64,000 nt of DNA, from NCBI GenBank assembly GCA_028532985.1, contig JANCIK010000007.1, positions 1,612,001 through 1,676,000 on the forward strand, written 5' to 3'. The notes beneath the pieces were generated by a model. It saw only the letters and a program-made list of their open reading frames with translations, ran no database searches and was not told where the DNA came from. This document shows positions 45,197-53,588 of the stretch, in pieces (position 1 is the first letter of the stretch; each line of letters begins with the position of its first letter). Both the position numbers and the translations under genes were made by a program. Origin of the DNA: Stropharia rugosoannulata. Lineage: Eukaryota > Basidiomycota > Agaricomycetes > Agaricales > Strophariaceae.

Positions 45197-47652
45197 AACG
45201 GTCGGGAAAGATGTTCATGTTAAATATAGTGCACAAGAAACGACATGAACAGCAAGAGAAGGATATTCCTTCAGCACTATCATTTGGACGATTTATAACT
45301 CCCTTATTTGCGGCAAGAATAGATGATGAAAGAGGATCATCATACCACGAAATATACCCTACTAATTTTAATTTTGAAGTTTCGGCCAGATTTATCGGCC
45401 AATGTTTACAGAAGACTTATGCTTACTCTTTTCAACAAAGAGCACTAATAATAAAAGCCAGGAAAAAATATAAACCTGTGGCGAGACGGACATTTCCTGT
45501 GTCAACTATGCTTCCCGAAGAATATCATGTTATTAGAAGAATTCCATCGGATCCTCTGGCTAATATGAAACTGTTACCTTTTAAAGTGGACCATATTGAA
45601 CCAGGAATACGCTATACTAAAGAACAAATGGACGCCTGGAACATAAATGAAGATGGCTTCTTGACACCGGATGAAGCTCGTCTAGTTCAATGGATCATTA
45701 AAGAACATGAGATGGGATTTGCCTGGAATGAGATGGAGAAAGGTGCCTTCAGAGAAGACTATTTTGAACCACTAAAGATACCCGTTGTACTGCATGAACC
45801 ATGGGCGGAAAAACCGATACCGATACCTCCAGGCATCGCTAAAGAAGTCATGAGAATTTTTCAAGATAAAGTCGCAAGCAAAGTATATGAACCTTCTAGT
45901 TCACCTTATCGGTCCAGGATCCTATATGTGCCAAAGAAAAGTGGAGCAATACGGGTAGTGCATGACCTGAGAAGGTTGAATGCAGTGACCATAAAAGACT
46001 CTGCTCTACCGCCAGTTGTAGAACTTTATGCAGAATCTTTCGGTGGAAGAACTATCTATGCCATGTTTGATTTGTTCGTAGGATTTGACCATCGGGTTCT
46101 TCATCAAGATTCAAGAGATTATACTACGTTCTCTTCGCCTATCGGAAACCTGAGATTGACCCGTCTACCACAAGGATTTACAAATTCGGTTCAAGTACAA
46201 CAGGGAGATGTGTCATTTATCTTGGAGCCTGAGATTCCTGAATTTACGGCACCTTTTGTGGACGATGTACCGGTCAAAGGACCACGATCTTATTATCAAG
46301 ATGAGAATGGGGTCTATGAAACGATTTCCGAAAACCCTGGTATCAGAAGATTTGTCTGGGAACACTTGAACAATGTACATCGCATTATTCAAAGAATACA
46401 GCATGCTGGAGGAACCTTCAATGCCTCGAAATCCTTTTTGGCTGTGCCAAGAATTAATGTTGTTGGCCATATGTGCAGCATCCAAGGAAGGACGGTTGAT
46501 GAGTCAAAAGTCAGAGTTATCAGGGATTGGAAACCTTGTGAAAACTTGACAGAAGTTCGTTCATTCTTGGGAACATTGGGTGTAATGCGTATCTTTATTA
46601 AAGATTATGCAATGCATTCAAGACCGTTAACTGAACTAACAAAGAAGGACGTTGAATTCACATGGGGACAAAGAGAACAAGAAGCAATGGACAGTTTAAA
46701 GCGTCTCTTAATTCAGTCTCCAGCATTAACGGCATTGGACTATGAATCCGAAGGACAGATAATAATGGAGGTGGACTCAAGCAACATAGCCGTGGGTTTT
46801 ATTTTATCTCAGGTTAAAGAAGACGGAAAGGAACATCCTGCGCGGTTTGGTTCTATAACTTGGAACGAAAGAGAATCAAGATACTCACAAGCCAAGATCG
46901 AGTTATATGGCCTATTTCGCAGCCTTAGAGCGTATCGGATATACCTGGTTGGAGTGGAAAACTTGATAGTCAGGACTGATGCGAGTTACCTCAAGGGAAT
47001 GTTAAACAACCCCGATATACAACCTAATGCTACGATAAATCGCTGGATAGCCGCCATACTTTTGTTTGACTTCAAGCTAGAACACGTCCCTGGAAAATCA
47101 CATTCACCAGACGGTCTGTCAAGAAGGAGACGATCAGAATTAGATCCTCAAGAAGATTCCGAAGAAGAAGTAGAAGACTGGATCGACAGGGCATGCGGCT
47201 TCGGAATCTGGGTCTTAAACAAAAATGACGATCGGAAATTCACTCACATGTCCATGGTACAGAAGAAAATACCAGGATCGTCATTGTCTTACAAGGCTAT
47301 GGTACTTATTGCAGCTAAATCGGTACCTCACCGTTCGGAAATTACTACAACGCTTAAGTTACCGGTTTCCGACAGAGGGGCTGACATGGATGAGGAATTA
47401 AAGAAGGTCAAAGAATTTCTAGGCGACCCCGAAAGACCCGCATGGATTCGCACAAGAAAGGAGTATGACCGCTTCCTCAAGAAAGTAAGGCAATTCTTCA
47501 TACTGGACGGAAAGCTATGGAAAAGGTCCGATGATGGTGAACATAAACAAGTGGTACAACAAGAAGATAGGCTTCGGATACTTCAAGAAGTACATGATAA
47601 CTTAGGACATAAGTCTTATTTCACTGTGTGGAATAGGCACACTAAGAGTTAA
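45097..47652 (+). CDS. Ty3 pol: reverse transcriptase and RNase H
   Basis: 851 codons. RT motifs: YVPKKSGAIRVVHDLRRLNA, MFDLFVGFDHR (first catalytic Asp), LPQGFTNS and FVDDVPVKG (about residue 388, second and third Asp). RNase H: MEVDSSNIAVGFIL (about 555) and VRTDASYLKGML. Then an H...H zinc-binding start (HDNLGHKS). The frame ends in TAA (RHTKS-stop-WRPN) where the other copy reads RLTKRFWWPN, so pol is interrupted just before the integrase CxxC. The N-terminal ~40 codons overlap protease in another frame, and the true frame begins near TELKRSGK. Confidence 0.85.
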   Translation: MPQHAKGGYYSNSAQEQGFRKRVSGFSRIPTELKRSGKMFMLNIVHKKRHEQQEKDIPSALSFGRFITPLFAARIDDERGSSYHEIYPTNFNFEVSARFIGQCLQKTYAYSFQQRALIIKARKKYKPVARRTFPVSTMLPEEYHVIRRIPSDPLANMKLLPFKVDHIEPGIRYTKEQMDAWNINEDGFLTPDEARLVQWIIKEHEMGFAWNEMEKGAFREDYFEPLKIPVVLHEPWAEKPIPIPPGIAKEVMRIFQDKVASKVYEPSSSPYRSRILYVPKKSGAIRVVHDLRRLNAVTIKDSALPPVVELYAESFGGRTIYAMFDLFVGFDHRVLHQDSRDYTTFSSPIGNLRLTRLPQGFTNSVQVQQGDVSFILEPEIPEFTAPFVDDVPVKGPRSYYQDENGVYETISENPGIRRFVWEHLNNVHRIIQRIQHAGGTFNASKSFLAVPRINVVGHMCSIQGRTVDESKVRVIRDWKPCENLTEVRSFLGTLGVMRIFIKDYAMHSRPLTELTKKDVEFTWGQREQEAMDSLKRLLIQSPALTALDYESEGQIIMEVDSSNIAVGFILSQVKEDGKEHPARFGSITWNERESRYSQAKIELYGLFRSLRAYRIYLVGVENLIVRTDASYLKGMLNNPDIQPNATINRWIAAILLFDFKLEHVPGKSHSPDGLSRRRRSELDPQEDSEEEVEDWIDRACGFGIWVLNKNDDRKFTHMSMVQKKIPGSSLSYKAMVLIAAKSVPHRSEITTTLKLPVSDRGADMDEELKKVKEFLGDPERPAWIRTRKEYDRFLKKVRQFFILDGKLWKRSDDGEHKQVVQQEDRLRILQEVHDNLGHKSYFTVWNRHTKS

Positions 47653-48303
47653 TGGAGGCCTAACATCAGTAATGATCTTACGTGGTACTTGAAGACCTGC
47701 GATATATGTCAGCGACAGTCTAGGGTAAAGAACCTCATTCCGCCAACGGTAGCTCGTCCATTGTCGCTTTTTGTCAAGGTTCACGCGGATACTTTCTTTA
47801 TGCCCAAAGGAAAAGGGGGAAAACATCTCTGTCTTCATCTACGATGTTCACTTTCGGGAATGCCTGAAGCTCTGGCTGTAGCGTCGGAAAATCATACGGT
47901 TATAGGAGAATTTCTGTTGGATGTTATGTCGCGATGGGGAGCTATGGCTATTATCGTGACAGACAATGGTACACCTTGGGTTAAAGCCGTGAACTACTTG
48001 GCGGAAAAATATGGAATCTACCACATCAGAATTTCGGGATATAATTCGCAGGCAAACGGCTTGATTGAAAAACGACATCTCGATGTTAGGGAAGCAATAG
48101 TCAAGACTTGTGAAGGCGACTTATCAATATGGCCATTAATTCTCCGATTTGTTTTATGGGCTGAACGTGTTACGGTACAAAAATCAACAGGTTATACTCC
48201 CTACTATATCGCACACGGAGTGGAACCATTATTTCCATTTGACATTACAGAAGCGACTTTCATGTTTCCCGATCAAGTTGATATGATTTCGAAGAAGAGC
48301 TAA
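47653..48303 (+). pseudogene. Ty3 integrase core
   Basis: After the TAA the same frame continues with CDICQRQ (second half of the HHCC zinc motif). The core carries the DDE-type triad: VHADTFF, VTDNGTPW and ANGLIEKRH. It ends at 48301-48303 because of a one-base shift; the frame EEELIARRAIM continues it. Catalytic residues are all present. It is absent from the deletion derivative at 9819-17984. Confidence 0.8.
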
Positions 48304-48746
48304 TAGCACGAAGAGCTATAATGCTGCAGAAGCGACCGGAAGATCTTGAAAGGGTCAAGGACAAAGTGGAGCAAGCACGGCTGAGGCAAGCTCGTTATTT
48401 TGAGCAATACAATAAGCATCGCATCGTGTTACAGGATTTCGCACCAGGTACTTTGGTCCTAGTCAGAAATTCACCAGTTGAAAAATCACTTGATCGGAAA
48501 ACAAAACCGCGATACTTTGGGCCTCTAATGGTGTTACGACGAACGAAAGGGGGGTCTTACATCTGCGCTGAACTCAGTGGAGCCGTATCCTACAAGAGAT
48601 TCGCCGCATATCGCCTAATACCTTATATATCAAGAGAACCGCTTGAAATACCATGGGAACTATTGTCTCAACCCAAGGATCTAATTGAAGGCATGGTACG
48701 CGAAGAGGTACCTGAGGACTCGCAAGTGGCGCCTGATGATGAATAA
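48304..48746 (+). pseudogene. Ty3 integrase C-terminus
   Basis: Basic, coiled region (RPEDLERVKDKVEQARLRQ) and a GPLMVLRRTKGGSYICAEL module typical of Ty3 integrase tails (GPxxV/GPY-like). It ends at 48746. No chromodomain was recognised. Gag-pol coding stops here; the next 3.9 kb to the LTR have no sense-strand gene. Confidence 0.75.
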
Positions 48747-49005
48747 CAAGTTTCCGACAACGCTTACACAACCTATATTTCTTAATGGAGCTTCAACAGT
48801 TTCAAGTTCATTTCTTCTCATTTGTTAAATAAACTCTTTTTCTTTTAGGTTATGTTTCTGTTTTTACAAGATTATGAAATTATTGCTTTCAAACTAAAAT
48901 GTGCATGACCAAGACAATTTATTGACTACAAGATACTATGACAATATGGTTTCCGGCGAAGGGCGAAAGGAAATACGACAAGAAGAAATACATATAAATC
49001 CTTTT
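48747..49005. other. Region between the convergent ends of pol and antisense gene D
   Basis: A/T-rich, with AATAAA-like words on both strands (AAATAAAC near 48828). It could hold 3' ends of both transcripts. No coding content. Confidence 0.35.
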
Positions 49006-50001
49006 TTACCTCCTGCGGAATCTTTTTACTTCCCCGGACATTCTACGGATCTCCTCGATACGCTCCATTGATAATTCCACCAGATCGCGAAGCCGATTTT
49101 CCATGTCAGAATAATGTCGCAGGTTTCTTTCGCAAAGGTCGTCCAGCTCTTCAAGCCCATCTGTTGGGTTGGCAGTCGTTTGCCATTCGCGGAAATCTCG
49201 CACCAACTGTGTATATGGTGCATACGAGGGTAAACCCTCAACAGGACCGCTAGAACTTGCGTTGGGACTAGAACGCGTAATACCTGTGCAACGAGGTTAC
49301 CGAAACCTGTTAAAGATAGGGAATTGTAATTACTCACCTGAAGTTCCCTCGCCAACATCTTTTTGCTTTGCGACGATGGACTCCGTGTACTCGAAAACAG
49401 GCGTTGCCTCATAGTATGGAAGAGGGCCATCATCCTCAATTCGCATAGGGCTCGAAGGCGCGTTGTAGGGGGCTACTGCATTGGCCGTGTCGTCTGCTTC
49501 AAGTTCGTCCACTTCTTCGACCTCGTTGTCCTGGCTGCTGTCGCTGTCGCCGTCGCTATCTTCTTCGGGCTCTGGGTGGACGGTACGGGACCGTCGGTCG
49601 TATGAGAAGTCGCTGCCAGCTAAGGCACGAGTCAGGAAGTCGCCCGGGTGTTGTTTCTAAATTACGGATGAAGTTATCAGCATGAAAGCGACAGAATACA
49701 ATTAACAGACACTTACACATTCGGCAGTATTATTGCTGCAATTCTTTTTGTCAACCTTGCAATTGGTACATGCCCTGCTCCAGCGAGGTGTGTAGCGCAA
49801 AGTACACATATAGCCGGGGTGACTTTGGCACCAAGAACACCGCTAGGTCAATGCTTTAGTATGGCTGTAACTCAGTATGGCATATTTACTCACCTGGTCG
49901 TACTCATACCACCCTTCTGCAAGTCCAAGAATTTGTGGAGCGGACCAGCGCATATCGACTTCATACGTAGAGGCGGGACGAGCGGTGCGACGAGGAGGCA
50001 T
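49006..50001 (-). CDS. Antisense gene D: spliced, Cys-rich zinc-finger-like protein
   Basis: ATG at 50001. Exons: 49894-50001, 49717-49842, 49338-49656 and 49006-49283. Introns are 51, 60 and 54 nt with GTGAGT or GTAAGT donors and CTAG, TTAG or ACAG acceptors. Splicing gives one open frame of 276 residues. Exon 2 is exactly 42 codons and encodes seven Cys (pattern CxxC, x7 C, x11 CxxC, x6 C, x6 C), including ACTNCKVDKKNC, which recalls fungal binuclear zinc clusters. Exon 3 is acidic (EPEEDSDGDSDSS). Exon 4 has a helical, probably coiled-coil end (LRDLVELSMERIEEI). It may be a DNA-binding regulator; that is inference. Absent from the deletion copy. Confidence 0.75.
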
Positions 50002-50608
50002 GTCTTAAGCAGGTGATGAATGTGGGGGGGGAAGAATGGTGAAAGTATGAGTGGAATGGGCAGGCTTTTTATATTCTTCTGGGACAGTGGTTCAGCACGC
50101 TTTCGGAAATCGGCTAGCTTTGAATGGGTCCGGCATCAGGCGTGGATGGCACTATGAAGAAACCGATAGAATGCTGTGGATTCTTCTCTATGACTCGGTC
50201 CTATATGTTGGACAATTGGCCTGCCTTTACTGGAACCGCGATAACTTCGACGCGAATCTTGTTCGGATTTTCTATTTTTAGGTCGGAAATCACCGTGGCT
50301 CATGTTCTGGAAAGCGGCGTTGCCTAATCAAGTATGACGGCGTGATGGCGTCGGGTTTATGGTGACGTGCCGTGCTGCTTTAGGGAATGGCGATACCTCT
50401 TTTGTCTGGTTGTTGCTGCGGCATTGCTCTGGGCCGCGCGAATTTTCAACTGGCGTTTTCGGCTGTAATGGCGCATGTGTAAGCTGGGCGGCTTGTTCAG
50501 TTTTACTGCATCTTCCATTTTCATTCGGCATTTTTCGCATCGTATGGCAGTGTCAAATTTGTGTGCGGAAATCTATCATAAGGAGTTTACATCTATGGGC
50601 AGTTGTAT
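50002..50608. other. Intergenic region between antisense genes D and C
   Basis: About 600 bp with several TCGGAAA-type words (for example near 50103 and 50282). On the minus strand this would hold the promoter of D and the 3' end of C. Plus-strand frames here (50051-50281, 50359-50670) have no supporting features. Confidence 0.4.
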
Positions 50609-51119
50609 CTACGGCTGATTGGCTTGTTTCTCAATCCAGTCCCTCCATCTCTCTACTCCATCTATGGTGAAGTCAGTTTCGCACAAGTAGCAGTGGCGGA
50701 AACCTTGCGACTGCTTCTCAGCTGCTTTGAGTAGGCTCAATGCCTTATCCTGCTCGCTGTCTACAAGAACGGCCCCGTATTCGCTCATGACCCGGCGAAG
50801 CAAGAGTAGTGTCCACGATGACTGGGGTCGGAATTGTTTCGTGGATATATAATCTTCGAAATGGTCATTCTGTGCAGAATAGGGATTGTCAATTGGGTTT
50901 GATTTCAACGGGACAAGTGGGTCAACTTACAATGTAATGGCACAGGGCGGCAAGTGTCCGATGTGTTTCCATCGCGTCTGTTGCGGAACGAGATAGCATT
51001 TGATCGGATATCAATTGGTCTATGGTAGGCCGAATGGCATGCTCTAGGACCTGCATGATGTCCGCTGGATTCTTCACAGCTGTGGTCAATAATGTGGTGA
51101 ATCGCGTGGCGGTGCTCAT
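50609..51119 (-). CDS. Antisense gene C, two exons, unknown function
   Basis: Exon 1 is 50931-51119 (63 codons), intron 50870-50930 (61 nt, GTAAGT..CACAG) and exon 2 50609-50869 (86 codons plus stop). Phase 0 splicing gives 149 residues with no internal stop. The protein begins MSTATRFTTLL, is mostly helical by eye, and has a CYLCETDF pair of Cys near the C-terminus. No known family was recognised. The first 24 codons survive in the copy at 12284-12355. Confidence 0.7.
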
Positions 51120-51262
51120 TTCTGGTGTTTGGGCAGACTAGTTGCCTTCCCTTTTATACAGATTTCAGGCGCTGGGCTACTTGGCATTGGACGATCTGGA
51201 CGCATGGATACATGTCACTTGTCTGGAGATTATCTAGCTAATTTCCGACAGCCGGTTGTTGG

Positions 51263-51751
51263 TTATGGGTCGCCTACTCCGCACACACATGCCTGTTGAT
51301 ACTGGAAGAAAACGTCGTCCATGCGCTCCTTGATTTCGGGAATCTCGTGCCCGGTGTATCCAAATGTCATCGTCATGTATCGCATACGCATTAACACCCT
51401 CAATTCGGCCATGGTGATTTGCTCGTTGGGCGATTGATGTATGCCTACATGTTGACGACCATGCCATGCTATATACTATGATAGTGTTAGGGCGGCACGT
51501 CCCCTGAAGACGTTACTTACTGCTATGGTTTGTCCTAGGAACAAGAAGGACCGGAGATCGGTTATGACAGGCTGCAAGTTGATGGTGTCAAGCTGGAGTA
51601 TTCGTGTGTATTCATATTCTAGGGCTTCGACGAATGGATCAAGGCAATGTTTGAAGACATATGGGATCGGAAATCGCGATCGGAAATCGTTTAGATCGGT
51701 GGGCAACTCAAGCACTAAAGATTGAAGATATAGACGTAAAGGCGCTTGCAT
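51263..51751 (-). CDS. Antisense gene B, two exons, unknown function
   Basis: Exon 1 is 51521-51751 (77 codons), intron 51476-51520 (45 nt, GTAAGT..ATAG) and exon 2 51263-51475 (70 codons plus stop), giving 147 residues. Starts MQAPLRLYLQ, with an aromatic/helical core (FKHCLDPFVEALEYEYTRIL) and the end ACVCGVGDP. The second copy (11652-12140, plus) keeps exon lengths, intron length and frame, with mostly conservative changes. That supports real splicing and past selection. Function unknown. Confidence 0.75.
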
Positions 51752-51789
51752 TGCGGGTGCTACGGAATAATCTACTAGAGCTCTACACT

Positions 51790-52533
51790 TTATATATCCA
51801 TCTCTCGCACCGATGTTCGGAATCTAGCATGTGGACGCTGGGAGGGAACGGCCGTTTGAAGATGAAAGATCGCCGCTGGAATTTCTTCGATGTCTGATGT
51901 GTCTTCAGGTGTTGCGGCTGGCCTGAATGCTGGCAGGTGTTCTTCAAGGGGGTCTTCGGCTTTGACGCGGTTTGAAAACTGTAACCACCACCGACTGTTG
52001 CTGTCCAGGTCATTAAATTCTTTGAAGTCGACTTGGTTTTCTTTGGTGGCATCGGCAGTGTCCTCAGCATATAGCGCCATGAACCGCAGTATGGTCGACC
52101 AATACTCAAACCCTTCATGTTCCTCCATCGGAAACATCTCCAGTAAATGCCTGGCACTGGCGCTTAGGTAGCGGCATTCAGGTGGAATCATACGCTCGAT
52201 TTCACGCTCATTTGACGGCCGCATGTTGACGCGCGAGCATAGCAATAAACGCTGCGCTATCATTAGCAGGGCTAGTTGTGAAGCGGTTCGAGGGCTTACC
52301 ATGTGATCAAAATGATCATGAACGTACGCTTCCACTTGCGCATGGTCGATTATGTTCAGTTCTCGTACGCTGCGAGTGCGGATGTCCTTGTAGATGGCGA
52401 GGCATAGGATTTCATGTTGGTGACGGATGGTCAACGCAAATTCACGCATGGTTGTTGGTACAACGAATGCATGGCTTCGGTTTCCTGGAGCAAAACAGAG
52501 CGAGCGAAATATTCTTTCTGCTGCGGGGTCCAT
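51790..52533 (-). CDS. Antisense gene A, unknown function
   Basis: A single open frame of 247 residues from ATG 52533 (MDPAAERIFRSL). The longer open frame upstream runs into the LTR and is unlikely to be used, given the TATA-like box at 52565-52572. The protein is charged, rich in Arg/Glu, probably helical, with an acidic C-terminal third (TPEDTSDIEEIPA). It ends 38 bp before gene B. The copy at 10870-11613 matches it except for a TGA and a set of CpG-type changes. No domain was recognised. Confidence 0.75.
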   Translation of the reverse strand: MDPAAERIFRSLCFAPGNRSHAFVVPTTMREFALTIRHQHEILCLAIYKDIRTRSVRELNIIDHAQVEAYVHDHFDHMVSPRTASQLALLMIAQRLLLCSRVNMRPSNEREIERMIPPECRYLSASARHLLEMFPMEEHEGFEYWSTILRFMALYAEDTADATKENQVDFKEFNDLDSNSRWWLQFSNRVKAEDPLEEHLPAFRPAATPEDTSDIEEIPAAIFHLQTAVPSQRPHARFRTSVREMDI

Positions 52534-52564
52534 GGTGCTTGATGGCGACGACGCTTTTGGCTGA

Positions 52565-52572
52565 AATTTATA
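52565..52572 (-). promoter_or_regulatory. TATA-like box of antisense gene A
   Basis: TATAAATT on the minus strand, about 32 bp before the ATG and inside the internal region; a TTTCCGA heptamer lies next to it (52576-52582). The same layout occurs in the other copy. Confidence 0.45.
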
Positions 52573-52603
52573 GGTTTCCGACCACCCAGGAGGGTGGTGT
52601 TTT

Positions 52604-52619
52604 AAAAGTTGGGGGGAGA
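52604..52619 (+). promoter_or_regulatory. Polypurine tract
   Basis: AAAAGTTGGGGGGAGA directly before the 3' LTR; identical in the other copy. Confidence 0.88.
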
Positions 52620-53584
52620 TGTGAGGGGCTGGGGCTGGCCCCTCGTGAAAACATGAAAAACCATAAGGTTCAGAACATAGATACACAAGAAGCGACATAT
52701 CCGCCATAACGATCGGAAACTACTATCGGAAACTGAAGGAACAAGAAGAAGCACGAAATATGAAGTCTAAGATATGAAGATGCAAGTTTATTCGAAGATA
52801 TGAAATATGTACATGATGAAACAAGAAGACAAGCACAAGGAAGACTCAAGATGTTATTACAACTCAATGGCAGATCAAGAAAGATAACAGCATCAGAGCA
52901 ATATTGGACTTCTGATGCCGACAACATCAGATCAATATTAACAATCTGATGTAACTATGGACCCACAAGGGAGTCAATCACATGGAAATACTCGTACATA
53001 CGACATGGGACAAATATGGCAACGGATTCCGACGATATGCAGGGGTTTCCGACGACATGCAAGCGTGTGGTAGCAGAAAGCAGAAGTATCTCGATACAAA
53101 CACAAGGGACATAGGTGTGGAAAGAGGGTCGGAGGAGATGTGTGTTTAGGGGAGAACATGGAGTTGATCCGGTCGCAGGAAGATCTCTTGTGCTTGGGCT
53201 TGGTTTCCGAAGATAAGGATATTTGTGGCCAAGATATGAAGCATGCTGTAGTGCAGCATGGTTTCCGACGAGATAAAGTCAGCACGGGCGGTCGGATCTT
53301 CGTGGATGGATATGGTACGATCTGGGCATGGCAACCAGACGGGTATTTAAGGAGTAGAATATCTCTGTACTTCTCCAGCTTCCTTCAGGGTTAAATTCTA
53401 CCTACACACACCATACCAGTTCACATCGGAAACCGTTGTTTAAACCTCGTATACTGGAAGCTCCTTGTTTTAAAACAAGTAAAACCTTTTCAACGTGCTA
53501 TCGTTGTACACACGTTGCCTTCGCACATTGTGAACTTTAGAGACAGGCTTTTCAGACCAGTCCAACCCAACTTCGCACCTCACA
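52620..53584 (+). repeat. 3' LTR
   Basis: 965 bp; no difference from 42060-43024 seen by eye. Confidence 0.93.
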
Positions 53585-53588
53585 TCGT
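53585..53588. repeat. Target-site duplication of the Ty3 element, right
   Basis: TCGT, as at 42056-42059. Confidence 0.75.

Larger units (their letters stand above)
42060..53584 (+). mobile_element. Full-length Ty3-family LTR retrotransposon with antisense genes
   Basis: The 11525-bp element has 965-bp LTRs that look identical, PBS at 43027, PPT at 52604-52619 and the 4-bp duplication TCGT. It sits in the ORF2 of a minus-strand LINE. The order on the plus strand is gag, protease, RT-RNase H, integrase (43.0-48.7 kb). Then 3.9 kb hold four genes on the opposite strand (D, C, B, A from left to right). Identical LTRs mean recent insertion, yet gag and pol carry stops and frameshifts, so it was probably mobilised by proteins of another copy. 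TCGGAAA/TTTCCGA occurs about six times per LTR and about twenty times internally. Confidence 0.93.

Noticed and set aside
49363..49605. Plus-strand ORFs inside the antisense gene region (49363-49605, 50051-50281, 50359-50670)
   Set aside because: They overlap better supported spliced minus-strand genes or have no motif; gag-pol coding ends at 48746.
51790..52707. Long form of antisense gene A starting inside the LTR (305 codons)
   Set aside because: The extra N-terminus is LTR sequence, and a TATA-like box lies between it and the internal ATG at 52533, so the short form is more likely.
53470..53584. C-terminal extension of the LINE ORF2 into the Ty3 LTR as a fusion protein
   Set aside because: It is only chance read-through into the inserted LTR; the target-site duplication marks the true break.
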